64,000 bases of DNA from Paragonimus skrjabini miyazakii (lineage: Eukaryota > Platyhelminthes > Trematoda > Plagiorchiida > Troglotrematidae). The stretch is taken from NCBI GenBank assembly GCA_014338405.1, contig JTDE01000154.1:1-64000 (forward strand), in the 5' to 3' direction. The notes below the pieces were generated by a model. It worked only from the letters and a program-made list of their open reading frames with translations. It was not told where the DNA came from and did not search any database. Positions 52,201 through 64,000 of the stretch are shown piece by piece. Position 1 is the first letter of the stretch, and each line of letters begins with the position of its first letter. A program made the position numbers and the translations under genes.

Positions 52201-55200
52201 GATGGTTCTTATGTTACGGCTATTAACCAAACTCACAACCAATTGCTGTAAGTAGTAAAAAATCTGTTCCATGATTAATAATTTTGGAGGAAATTTTTCA
52301 ACGCAAAAATGATCCAGAATAGCATTCGTTCCAACAACCATTACACAATCAATTTGGTGCTCTGTTTTCGTGACGTAATTTTTGTTTTCTTCCGAACAAA
52401 ATTGCATCTTTCGGAAAAAAACTTGGATGTGTTGCTGCAGTCACAGAATAATATGTAATTCATTAGGCCAACAACAGTTTTCCACAAGATGAGAAGATAC
52501 AAGCATCTGTCTGTCTGAGCAGATGTTTGCATAAGCAATTGTTCAGAATGTTTGGGAAATATGGTTTTTCTTTTCCTGATATTGTAAGATACTCTAACAA
52601 TTTTAATAGTTTAAACAAAATTCTTTACGTGATAATATGTTTGTCCTGAAAACAATGATATTTAGCCGGATAAAAGCACACTAGCTGCGTATGTGTTCCA
52701 AGCGTTATGCTTACCGTTACACATCAAACAAACCAGCATCATGCTTCTTGGAATTAGGTTAGCAATAATAACATAATGGAGGTTCAAGTTGGTATTTACT
52801 GCGTAAAAGGGCTATTATCTACCCTAGACCAGCAGATTTATAAGCAGCTTTGTCAGGTTGCCCTTAAGCCTTACATTTTTGAATATGAAGGTTAACCAAC
52901 CTATCACTAAAGAGGGGTGTGAATAAGCAACTTAGAAAGCTACAGTCGTGTTCAGTACGTGTTCATAAATACAGACAGATTCACTCAATATCTGACTATA
53001 AAAGCTTACTTTTTTATATGTTAATTTTTATCTGTGCAGAGAACCTTGGGCTACTTCTGTAATACAGAATACTGAACTGTAGGATCGCTCCCCATTACAG
53101 CCCAACAGTAATGCCCTAGGACGTGTGAGACCATCGTGTCGTTCTCAAAGCCGATAAATTAACAACAGACGCGACCAAATAATCATATTTAAAGGCTCAA
53201 CCACAACCTTGTGTAAATACTGTTCAGCCTGCTGGATCATTCCGAAAGAATGAAAACCATCAGTCTCTTCACTTCAGTCGATAACCTCGTGATAAGGGAC
53301 TTTTCGGTCAGAGTGAAGACAAAAACTTCACTGAACCAACTGGGCGTTTGAGGGATTTGGACCACTTCAGCTTGACACGTTGAGCCTTTTGGTTATGATT
53401 GGTCGGTTAGGCACACTGTGAGGTTCTTAGCGATGGAGTTACCGTGCTATTTTAGCAGATACGAAGGCTGGAGTGTCAATATTGTTTTGGACGTCGATAT
53501 GGTGATATATATTGATATATGGTTGTGTAGAAGGCCAACACCGAGTGATGGACATTTATTGTAACGTTAATTACACACACTGGGGTCCGTTGTCAACGTT
53601 TAACAACGGATAGACAGAGAGACAAAATGTGGCAAAATTATCGTTTACAAACAAAAAAAACATTTATGAAACGGTGCAGCAAATTCCATTGCGACAAATG
53701 TTCAGATTCATCATGCTTGTTTTTGTTACATAACAACACCTGTTCTGGACAAAACATATGAGGTTGTTTGAATACACTCTCGGGTAATGGACAGCTAACC
53801 TCCCTGGGTTATTACAACAGACCGGAAAAGAATACAATAATGTGATCAATGACGACTATGTGAATGGGGTGTAATGAAACACGGACGCAACAAGAGATTT
53901 AGAATGGTTCGAAAATTGAGTACGCAGAAATACTTTCTATCAATTTTGTGTAACGGCATCATGCTGAACTTTCATGGTGCCCAAGGCATTCACACAAACT
54001 CCATGGGGACAAATAAACACATTCAGATGCATTTAACCGACACAACCTCAGAGCCTTGCTTGCCCCTTGTAAGGGAACGGAGAGCTGAATATAACTGTGA
54101 AATCGATAACGTGGTCCACCTTTAGTATGCACCTAGAGCTTAAGCAAGATGGATTTCGATCTCTTAATGAAGGTGGAGTAGCTAGAACGGTGATTTGCTT
54201 TTATGACCACTTTCAAAGTCAGACTTACACCAGTTATGGAGAGATTCTCTCGATTTCCGCAGGCAACACAGTAATTTTGCCACGAGTAAAAACCTTTTCA
54301 ACTAAAGGATTTGGTAATAAATTTTTGACTTTCTTGATGACAATAGCATTTTGTTTTTTCTCGAGATGACTGTTCTCAGACGTTAGTTGAAATTTTTACG
54401 GAAGCGTCTGTTCACAGCAGCACACCCAAAATGTTGGTACCGAAAATCTATTTCTTTGACGTGGGTGCCCTCTCTCCCGCCATACGAGTTAGGCGAGGGT
54501 TTTGTTCGTTTAAAATGCAGCGAAGAAAATTCACCTTTTCTTATAATGAGGGACAAGTAGTAATTTGTCTCCCCTTCGTAAACATGTGAGCCCCTGGCAG
54601 CGTTTACTTCATTACTGCTGAAATACGTACACTAATCAGTAAGTGTTAGATTTTTTGTGGAGCAGTCTGACAATTAAACCAGTAATTCTTTAACTGAATA
54701 TAAGTTCTAAAAATGTATGTAGCTTTATGTATTCCGTCTTTTAGTGTAATTTTGATGTTTGGGTAGATTGTCTCTTTGTATCAGTGAACTCCTTGGTTCT
54801 TTTTACAGTAGTTGTGAAAAAGTTTACGTATACTATATACAGCGGAACAGTTTCTGTGGAACTGGCGACACTTTGTGTAAATGGTGCCACGAAATGATCG
54901 GTTCACAAGTTGGCCCGATAGAATTCTCATAAAAGCATAGTCAATCTGACGTCATATACGTCTTTCAAGATACAGCTGTGTGTTGTTCAGTTTGCTGACG
55001 CTTTATCATAAAAAAGAATCTATTTCTGTTTGTGATTCCATAAACGGTCTATGTTAGTAGCCCAGCCTACCCGATAGCTCGGCATGACGTAAAGTTGAAG
55101 ATCGGGTGATCAGCGATCATTTATGTACATAAATATTCTGTTCTCATTCATCTCCCCTTATACCCGTGTTCTGCTGTGGTCTGGTTACACGTGCATGTGT

Positions 55201-56764
55201 GACCAAGTCATGCAAAATGTTGATACGAGGAACATCGCACAAGTAACTTGTTCATCGATTCAACAGAGTGCTGGTAACCAGAAGAGGATCAATATGAGAT
55301 GAGTAATCTTCGCGTTTTTCTTTCATTTTCGCAAAGCCGCTTACATATGGTAACGGATGGGCTAGAGGGCATATCTCCAAAGCGAGCCATTTCAGCCGAA
55401 AGGATATAGATGTAATCATGGAGAGCAATCAAGGAAATTATGGTAGCCATTTTACGACAGAAAGGCAAATGTAGACGGCTTTTTGCATTAATATGTCTTT
55501 CAACTGCATATCATTATTTTTGTAGCAGTGTCTGTGTCAGCAAGTCAAGATCTCTACTCTACGCACAAAACTTATTTTGATTACAGACGAAATATTCCCT
55601 GATAAATGGGAAAACATACCCGCCCAGTGTGCTATAACCTTCTGTGTGTCAGCAAAGACTGGTCGTCTGACAAAAACCGGTGGCTGTGATTAAAAGACTA
55701 GTCCGTCTTTTAACGGTCGCCTGATCGTACATTCTCTTTTGAGCATAAATCTGCACTTGTGAAATGTATATAAGTAGGTTCTTAGCAGTTATTCTAGATC
55801 TCGTATTTTTGAAACTGGTGTGTTACAGCTTGCCTCATCTGGTTGGAGGATAACCATTCGCCATATGGATGAAGCTGTTGTAGGCGCTGGAAGATGAAAA
55901 CGAATCCGGATCGAACTGTCAGTAAGTAGGATGTGTTTATTTGAACGCTTCTTGAAGAAAAGATTGAAAAACTGCATGTGGAAAAATTAAACAGCACTCA
56001 TAACTGTAACCGATTTTCTATTTGCAAGTTATCAGAGTCGCTTATCTCCGGATTACTCAATTAATTAGTTTAATGACGGAGGTAAGATACGTGGCAAGAA
56101 ATGTGCAGAATATCAGTCTGCCTCATGATATTAGATGACCTTATGATTTTAAAAGGCTGAAGTGGCCTACACAATATGTCTTTAATGGTTAAATTGAACC
56201 GACGACATGACCGGTTTTGTAGCTGTTAGCATTCATCACTTGTGCCTGCCCACTAGATCCCGACCATCAGTTCTATTATAAAAACAGCTGGTGCTGAGGT
56301 TGGTGAACAATTACTCACTTCACAGTTATTTTAGTTGAGTATCTCGCACTTAATAAAGATCAGCGTCGATGATGGCCATGCTTACTAGGAAATGAGTTAA
56401 TAACTATAAACTTGAACATTTGCTCTTTCTATATTTAACTGTTTTAGAGATTTCCAAGGAAAACGTACCTAATGAATAGCACACATAAGCTAAATTCATT
56501 TTGACGGATGACGTAATACCGACTCACAAATAAGGCGACCTTACTTGTGGTACTTGAGCTGTATCTGTGCGCTTGTGAAATATCATTTGCATTAAATCAG
56601 TTGGTCATTCCTCTATAATGTTAACTTCCAAACCAATACTCCAAAACAATTTTCGTCCTTTGTGGACTGATCAAGTGGTGATGGTTGAAATCGGAATCAG
56701 ACTTGCTGGTGTCAACTTTATGGACCGAAGCTGCTATCTTCCCGACCATCAGCTACGTATCGCT
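46251..56764. other. No supported gene; unassigned DNA
   Basis: No domain is recognised in any frame (longest about 94 codons, 48041-48325 minus). A run of nine A lies near 48191. Local GC-richer patches at 46.4-46.6 kb and 53.0-53.2 kb have no partner in the window. A box B-like 'gcgagttccaatcgct' at about 52083-52098 stands alone. Confidence 0.5.
52131..52144. repeat. 14-bp perfect palindrome
   Basis: cctatttaaatagg is self-complementary with no spacer. It is short enough to be chance. Confidence 0.55.
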
Positions 56765-56782
56765 AATATATATATATATATA
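56765..56782. repeat. (TA)n microsatellite
   Basis: A run of about nine AT units lies just upstream of the tRNA-like segment. Confidence 0.9.
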
Positions 56783-56810
56783 GTCCCCTTAGCCACAATA
56801 AACGCTTAAA

Positions 56811-56883
56811 GGTCTTATGGCCGAGTGAAAAAGAGCACCGGCTCCTAATGCCGGACTTGGTCGGTTAAATTCCATGTTCAGAC
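56811..56883 (+). other. tRNA-like relic with polymerase III box A and box B
   Basis: tggccgagtga (56818-56828) matches the box A pattern TRGYNNAGTGG at nearly every position. ggttaaattcc (56864-56874) matches box B GGTTCGANTCC at most positions, at normal tRNA spacing. Between them ccggc-tcctaat-gccgg can form an anticodon-like stem with a seven-base loop. The T expected just before the anticodon is C, and I could not pair a full acceptor stem, so a working tRNA is unlikely. It may be a tRNA pseudogene or the head of a different SINE. Confidence 0.45.
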
Positions 56884-57538
56884 TATCGTTATTTGGTGAG
56901 TCAAAACAAAGACGTAACCGGTAATGGAGTGCAGATTTAAAGGTGAGTGTCACGAACCATTATAATACTTATTTTCAGTTCTTGTGGCCATCTCAAATGC
57001 AAACTAACCATTTATACTGATAAGGTGTAAACAGTTAGCACGTCACCTACAAATAAGAGCTGACTTAATAGTCCGTAGGTGCAGAGGGTCTGCGTTTGTT
57101 TATGTCGCCCTGTAAAAGTAATCTTTTCGCGGGCAACCATGGAAGGTATGAAATTACTTGACTTCCAGTGGAGTGCTCATTAAGGTTTTGCTGCCATAGT
57201 TTAAAGATTTCCGTCGAACTGAAAACATATAATATTGTTTGAGTCACTCAGATGGTCAACACTGAGAAGATGAAAAGTTATATCGGCGGATGTTTGATTT
57301 AGGAAGTGTTCCATTTTAAGCTTACCTTAAGGACATAGTGAGCGTCACTACGTGAAAAGTCGAGGTCCTGAGTCCATGTAAAGATTTGAGTTACTTTGAC
57401 AATACTATTAGAGTGCGAATGACACGGTTAATACAAAATAAAGGTCCACAATTTTTTAACTATTGACATGTGCCCAGAATTTTAAGTTGAGTCAGAAGTA
57501 ACACCATTCTTCCTAATCGCTTACAATGCAACCTGGAG
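56884..57538. other. No supported gene; unassigned DNA
   Basis: Nothing is recognised. If the tRNA-like segment is a SINE head, its body would lie here, but no second copy was found to define it. Confidence 0.45.
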
Positions 57539-57806
57539 TTAACAGGACAGTTACTGTGTCTCCATTTCGAGACGATCGAGCAACCTGATCATTACTCACA
57601 AGCGAAAGTGGTTGTGCGTTCACGCATGATCATTTGCTCGTACCTAACGTGAGGTCAATAGCGCAGTGGCAAACACGGTTGTCTCATGAACCGTGACCGT
57701 GGTTCTAGTTCCGGCATTGGCGAAACTCGAGTCTAGTGCATCTTCTCGAAAGGAGCCGACTGAAAAGTTTATGGGAATGTGACAGATGCGATCGATTGTG
57801 GGTGAT
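57539..57806 (+). mobile_element. tRNA-derived SINE, copy 3 (best promoter boxes)
   Basis: This copy has the clearest polymerase III signals: box A tagcgcagtgg (57659-57669) and box B ggttctagttcc (57701-57712), separated by the usual tRNA distance. The flanking 'cctaacgtgaggtcaa' upstream and 'gaaactcgag' plus tail downstream match copy 2. It lacks a segment of about 35-45 bases between box B and 'gaaactcga' that copies 1 and 2 keep. Between-copy identity is low (about 65-75% by eye), so the family is old in this genome. Confidence 0.75.
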
Positions 57807-60800
57807 GTTCAAATTGAAATAAACCAAATCCCCGACTACTCATCAGTAATGCGGCTTACTTTGAAGGTTGATATCAATCACATTGCCCTATCCTAGGTTA
57901 GGACAGACTTGTACATTCTGTATGAAGTCCAAGTTTTGCTGATTTGAACTGTGAATGAAAGTATATTCCATCTAAAAATGCTTCCGTTCTGTATTTCAAC
58001 TCATATATGTAAGTCATATTGTTGATACTAGTTTATAATTTTATAACAGGCACTGTGGTCCCGATAACCATACTTAGTCAGTCTTAAAACCAGTCCTTTA
58101 CTATTGAAGGTAATTTTACTTTTGGTAATATTTTCCATTTCGTTAGCGTAAACTCGCAAGCGTTCTATTGAAATAACAGATTAATTTTACGTAAGCTGCC
58201 CTCATATCTTTTTACATCTTTACTTTATGTGTTGATCCATTTTTTGAAAGAAAAGGTAATTTTGTTGGCTTGCTTCACAATTCGAAGATGTTAAAATTGC
58301 TGACGTCAACAAATCGTATGATATAGTTTAACTGAAAGAATGAGGAGAAACTTAGTTGCAACCGACTGCTGTTCAAATATATATCATGAATGAGGTAGTC
58401 ACTGACAAAATATTTCGGTAAGTCAAACTTTGTTACTCATATGTCTATCTAAACAGTCACACCAACAGTTCCAACAAAGTCATTTCGACTGAACTGAAGG
58501 AAGTTCATTATATAATAAAGTTCACGTATTTATAAACAAAATACCTTATTTGCTAACTACTTTTGGTTTGAAAGAAAATTTTAGAAGTCTTATGGTCCAA
58601 ATTACCCTGGTTGTTACCTGCTGCTTCTTGTCCAAACCTATTTGACTGGGAGTAAATTGCTTTGTTTGATCAGCGGGCGGTGACTTCAAACAGCTCGCGT
58701 GTTTACAGTTTGCGTGACTATCATATACAGGCCGATAATTATTTCGTAATTATGCTTTAGGATAGATAAAGAAAATGTCGATGACGAGAGTCATGACAAT
58801 TGTGAACATGGTGTAGCAAAGATTAACCAGATTAACATAACATAATATAACAACATACCATAACCAAACATAAATTTTTCATTTAGAATGAGTTTACAAG
58901 TAACAATAAACTGTATGGTGCCTCAAACGTTTCCCTCGGGTTAGCTACCAAAACAAAAATACTTGTGTTCACACTGTTTCCTTTCATTACCCTTGTTTGA
59001 CTCTACCGCCTAAACAAAGCATTGTAGTATGAACGGAATGAGATTGCGAGAAACTGCCCAGGCAAGTACTCGTTCAGTGTGCAATTTTCAAGATCTGTTG
59101 TAAAGCGCTAGTTGTCTACATACACTCACAATATCACATTTGAGAAGTAAATTTGTATAGGATATCAACCACTCGAATAGATTTGAACGTAGGCAAACAT
59201 AAAATGAGCTGTGCTCTAAAACAATCTTGTTAACTGTCCCTTACTTGTGATTAAGTCAGGCACATTCAAGACGCTGGAATAAATGAGTGAACTGTTGTAT
59301 GGATCTCATATACTAGTTTAAAACAACGCACACATCTTTAAACTTTGTAGCAACAATGTTGAAAAGTCAAGGAGTAAAGAGTGTGGGGTTATTCGGCATT
59401 ACTTATAGGGACATAATTAAAAATCCATAGAAGTCGGCTTTGTCGGGCTTAACTCATTGGTTTTATATAAAAATTAATTTTTTGTTTTGATTATGCACAT
59501 AATTTATTCAATGAAATAGTCGTTAAGGAAGAAAATGGAATAAAAAGACAAAGAATGGCTTAAAGAATGTGGAATTGCATATGCAGACGACAGATAATAA
59601 AACCCTGCAAATAAGGGCGGATACATACTATAGTGCACACCTCCGTGTTGACACGAATTAGTGTTCAGACATCATTCGGTGAACTGTCTCGGCTTATATA
59701 TGATCACGTATTATCTAAACACTAATGAAATGCTTCAAACGCCATTATGTGATATTAGTGTCTAAATTTAGGGGCACCATTTTGAATAAAAGGTTGTTTC
59801 CGTTTGAGGTTGCCTACTAAATAGGTAGCAAGTTCAACCCCTTTCTTTTAAAGACTGAAACATAGATAGTCGGATATTTCTTGCCCTTACATTATAGCAG
59901 ACAACAAACCAGTTTCCTGCATTGAACACTGCACGTTCTTGAGTTGTTCAACTTTAACAAATTTTTCGCCGTTCATTTCAAAAGCTTAGTAACAGAAACT
60001 AGAGAATATTATTCCGCAGTCCGTCTGCTAAATTTAAGTCGGATTATTAATCAGTCACGGTTTTTTCCAAAACCACTCTAGTTCAGTCAACAATGTCGTC
60101 GCTCAAACGTTCAGAACAAACTGACCCACTTGTAAACTGTGAGAGAGAGGGAAGTAAGTATAGGTAACCATGAAATGCGACACAAACATACAGGATCTTC
60201 TTCTGGACAGACTATCTCTGAAGCCAGTAAATTGATTGCACTCATTCAGTTTAGTTAGATCTCCAGATCTGTCGATAACTCAATGACAGATAAGCTAAAA
60301 GAAACGCTAGTATTTTCTCGAAGATTGTTCTTTCTTCGATTTTGTTACAGAGAGCAGTTGCTTTGTCTAGCTTTGTCTCGTTCTGTTCTACCACCGACTT
60401 CGAAACAATCCACACACTCAGTAAACACAAAAGACGAACGAAAGTTTTGCGTTTCCAGCTCTAGTGATCTCGTGAAACGCTTTCAAGTGGATTATTAAAA
60501 AAGGATTGAGAATTACACGATTCAGAGACCTGCATCGCTAATATCCGGGAATAAGTCGGATGTAATTGACTGATATGTATAAAATCCAAAGTTGTTTTAT
60601 CCACCATAACAATGCATACGATCTGGATGAAATGGCAATTTCATGTTAATTGCACCTCCTTTAATTTCAAACGTCACACTTGCAACCTCAGTGAAAATCA
60701 TTATCTAAATATTCACGTTTGGTTTTCGATCGACGCTTACAGGAATACCTGACTAAACCTGAGTGTTTCTCCAAACTAATTGATCTGAAATGGGATCAAT

Positions 60801-63800
60801 GAATCAAACAAATTTGCAACGTTGGTCTGCGCCCTCAAAATGACGTTAATTTATGGCATAAGTCTGTAGAAGTAAATTATCAAATTGTCAAATTAACTTA
60901 GAATTGCTCACTTCTATCTTTATGGTTTTGGTCTAATGATAGTCTCCCACCATCGTTTTTGAAGAAACCTCACTGAAACACGGCAGAATGTTCATGATTA
61001 TTTCAAACTTGCAAGCTAGAAACCCTCCGAATGACATCTCGGTAAACAAGATAGGTAGTAAATGTATTCAGTTAGTGCTTATGAATAAAGATATCGGTTA
61101 GAAAATGCTATACATCCAACTCGGATTTACCAGTGTTCAAAAAAATGACTCACAATTCATCAAACATTGATTACAGCTATAACGGTCGATAGACAAATGA
61201 ATGGTATTTGTGATCAGCATAACATTTCTTCCTTAATTTAAAGATGCTCTGGATAAACATAACATATGGTCACATCATGCCCTCCAGTGCACGCCAACTG
61301 CTCACAAACCTGTGATTAGATTACTTTCATTAGTGCACGCGGCGTAATTCCCTTGGTCATGGCACGATAAATGGATGTGTATGAACTCCAGCTAGTTTAT
61401 GGCAAAATAGCTGAATGTCTATCTTCGACAGATCGGTTGTAATTATGCCACCAACTAGGATAATAGATTTTATAATCTATTGCTGAGTGGTTTCCTGTTG
61501 TGGATTCAAATTATGTGCGCAACCTTAAACAAGTCACTTTACGGAAAGCGGTGACTTATTCCAAGTCGATTGCCTGGTAGGTACAAGAAACATGGGCTAT
61601 GGTTGATATTAAGTTTTTTCTGACGATATTCAGCGTGTTTGATCATGCTGAAAAGAAAGTGACAAAAGCTGGGGTATATTAAATGGTGCGCAATTCTTAA
61701 TGTACGTACTGCCTTTATACATAGTATGCTTTATTTGGTTCGACGATTATACACCAAAAGCAAGCGGATAACTAACCCTGTACTTATGATGAATTTTTTA
61801 GGCATATCTAAACAGTCAAAAGTAATCTGTCAAAAGTATTTCTACACCTATTGAAAACGCACAAATATTCACAGCAATCCTATGATTTCAGCCCTCTTTT
61901 CATAAATAACACATACGGAAATAGAATGTCGGCTTTTTGGCCAATTCATAGAAACAAATGTTGACTATTTAGCGGTGTCTCGATTCAAGATAAACTGACC
62001 TAAAAGGAAACAAAGTAAATAACAAATTGTGACGTATCTTCAATGATATACTTGCGTGAATTGTGTGAATGATTATTACCTTGGAAGATTGAGATATTTT
62101 TTTGTCCATAATTCCAGTAATGGAACAGGTATACACTGGAATACAGTACAAACAAACTAGTTATATTCAATAATATTACATAACCGCTGAACTTACAACG
62201 TGTAGACTGAATATAATGTATGCCATGTCTTTAACAGCTGCAATTTGGTTGTGATAATCTTACTAACTAACAGGTGACAACAAAAAGTGGTTCCTCAAGT
62301 TAATTTTTGAGATAAATTCCAAAAGCCGGGTAAAACACAAAGCTTAATATCGGCCAGTATCTTACAAGATGGATAAGTACAAAAACTTAAATTACGTATA
62401 AATTCAGTTATGCCTAAACAATTAAAGAAGGTAGACAATAGTTCGGTGACTGCAACGGCGTTAACATCTGACCGCAGGTTTTGCACCGTTCGAGTCTTCA
62501 CAGGACTACCGATGCAGTTTGAGGTATTCTTAATTGTCCGTTTAGTTTTATGGTAACTCTAGATGGCACTGTCTGACTGGTTACAACTTAGAAACGGAGA
62601 TCCTATAATTTGCTTAAATGGCTGGCTTAGCACTAAATTGGTGATTTGTTGAAAACGTTTCCATGAGAAGTAGAAGCGTTACTGTTCAGTGTTTTACTGT
62701 TATTCGTGAACACTCACGTTGAAGCAGACCTTCGAACAGGATACATGAGAGAACGAACAGTTTACCGTATAGATGCGGGCAAATTATCTGCTTAAATTGT
62801 ACGTCAAGTTTATTTACACACCACCGAATCAATAATAAGCGTTCCTTTGACGGAAGGTAAATAATCTCATTCTACTATTTCGAACTGTTTGCTGTTTCAT
62901 GTTGCAGTTAATCGGTTTCCGAATAGCCATGTAATTTACGTTATTCCTTGCATAACTTCACTTCTAGCCCTCATTTCCCAGAAAATATCCTATCATTTGA
63001 AATTCTGATTTTCTGTACACTGATTAATAGAGTAGTTTACCGAAGTTATCCAGTGAAATTCATCTGCCAGAATTATTGCGGTCTAACTAGTCCGGGTATG
63101 GCTCAGCTACTGTACACGATTTTACACTGATAACCCTCATGGAGTGACTACAGCATCAACTGTCAATCACGGTACATCCTGCAGGGAAGTAAGAATTCGA
63201 CCTGGTGGTTCGTTTGCCAAAAAACGAGAGATTTATCGAGAGATTGCAACATTTCTTTTAGTCTCTTCAGTCACTAATGCAAAACATTGGAATATGCAGG
63301 ACATGCGGGTAGGAACAACAATAGAAACGGTCAACCATTAGGTTTATACGAGACAAGGCTTGTCGTCAGTCGTAGGGCAGAAAAATATGTCAACAGTTTA
63401 TACAAACAGGATTGGGCGACAACTATTGGTGAACACTGCCTAAGAAGAAGCGAACAGTCTAGGATTCCGATGGCATAGCAACACGTGAAACGAGTTGGCG
63501 GAGTCAACAACGTGACCGGGTCGGGTTTCGGTTTATTTGCTTGGTTGTCATTACCATCGCGCCCAACAACCACTCAAGCATATATTCAGCCATTCTTCGC
63601 CATAGACACCGATTCGTTCTGCAGATATAAATGTCACCACAACTGTAAGTGGAGCAACAGATTACATGCGATACAGAACATTTCGGCAGGTTGCGACTAT
63701 GAACAAGCTGAGCAACACTCCGGTTTGTAAGTAACAACCGCAATTCAGCCACAGAGTGTATACGGATTAAAGTGGACTGCACTTTGTGACCCACTTCATT

Positions 63801-64000
63801 TATGATATAGTTATCTTTGACCGCTAGGTTCAGATTGACCTGTTTCTTGAAAGTTGTACATACTAGCCTTAATCAGTCTTTTCTGGCTGTGAATATTGAC
63901 GAACTTCTCGAGTTATCCGCCGGCGAGCACCACCTTCTTTAATCTCTTCTGTCTTTACAAAGAGTTGTTGGTGCAGACCTGTTGGATCCGTGCAACAGAG
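57807..64000. other. No supported gene; unassigned DNA
   Basis: Frames are short (up to 96 codons) and unrecognised. A YADD-like tetrapeptide near 59577-59592 is isolated and followed at once by stops. The last 900 bases (63.1-64.0 kb) are GC-richer with several overlapping open frames on both strands, which hints at an old repeat or coding remnant but without any motif I can name. Confidence 0.45.

Noticed and set aside
59577..59592. YADD tetrapeptide in a plus-strand frame, like the RT catalytic box
   Set aside because: It is followed within two codons by stops and no other RT motif lies around it, so four residues are chance.
60283..60498. 71-codon plus-strand frame
   Set aside because: No motif, no flanking structure and no partner exon.

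Overview
The window looks like non-coding, repeat-bearing nuclear DNA from a metazoan with a large genome, most plausibly a flatworm of the trematode type. It is fairly AT-rich, and no reading frame in it can be matched to a host gene. There is no operon structure or dense coding. The recognisable content is decayed mobile DNA: one LTR retrotransposon of the CsRn1-like Ty3/Gypsy lineage (first described from trematodes but also known from other invertebrates), one Penelope-like reverse transcriptase fragment, three copies of a tRNA-derived SINE, two long inverted-repeat (foldback or MITE-like) elements, a dispersed GC-richer repeat, simple repeats and small palindromes. The trematode assignment is an inference from element type, not a proof.

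Layout. Positions 1-104 hold the edge of a dispersed repeat whose second copy lies near 28.7 kb. From 0.1 to 14.4 kb the only supported element is a SINE copy at 5.8-6.0 kb. A (TA)n tract lies near 14.4 kb, and a 100-N assembly gap occupies 15654-15753. The best-defined object is the LTR element at 20221-22431. It has two LTRs (about 211 and 214 bp, roughly 88% identical by eye), a frame-broken gag, two Cys-His knuckles, an altered aspartic protease, and then, in the same reading frame, only the C-terminal end of integrase. Reverse transcriptase, RNase H and most of integrase are missing. At 24674-25104 there is a 190-bp-arm inverted repeat, and at 35047-35273 an unrelated one with ~97-bp arms. 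A Penelope-like RT fragment lies at 42472-42826. SINE copies two and three lie at 45954-46250 and 57539-57806, and a tRNA-like relic at 56811-56883.

Function. No gene here appears able to work. The LTR element could at most be mobilised in trans, and its divergent LTRs, stops and lost catalytic residues argue it is dead. The SINE copies keep recognisable RNA polymerase III box A and box B signals but differ strongly from one another, so they are old. Two stretches (25650-26057 and 29652-30267) read like decayed or spliced coding sequence but match nothing I know. I see no CRISPR array, rRNA, convincing tRNA gene or complete protein-coding gene. I found no clearly new biological system; the most unusual items are the in-frame deletion in the LTR element and the two long hairpins.
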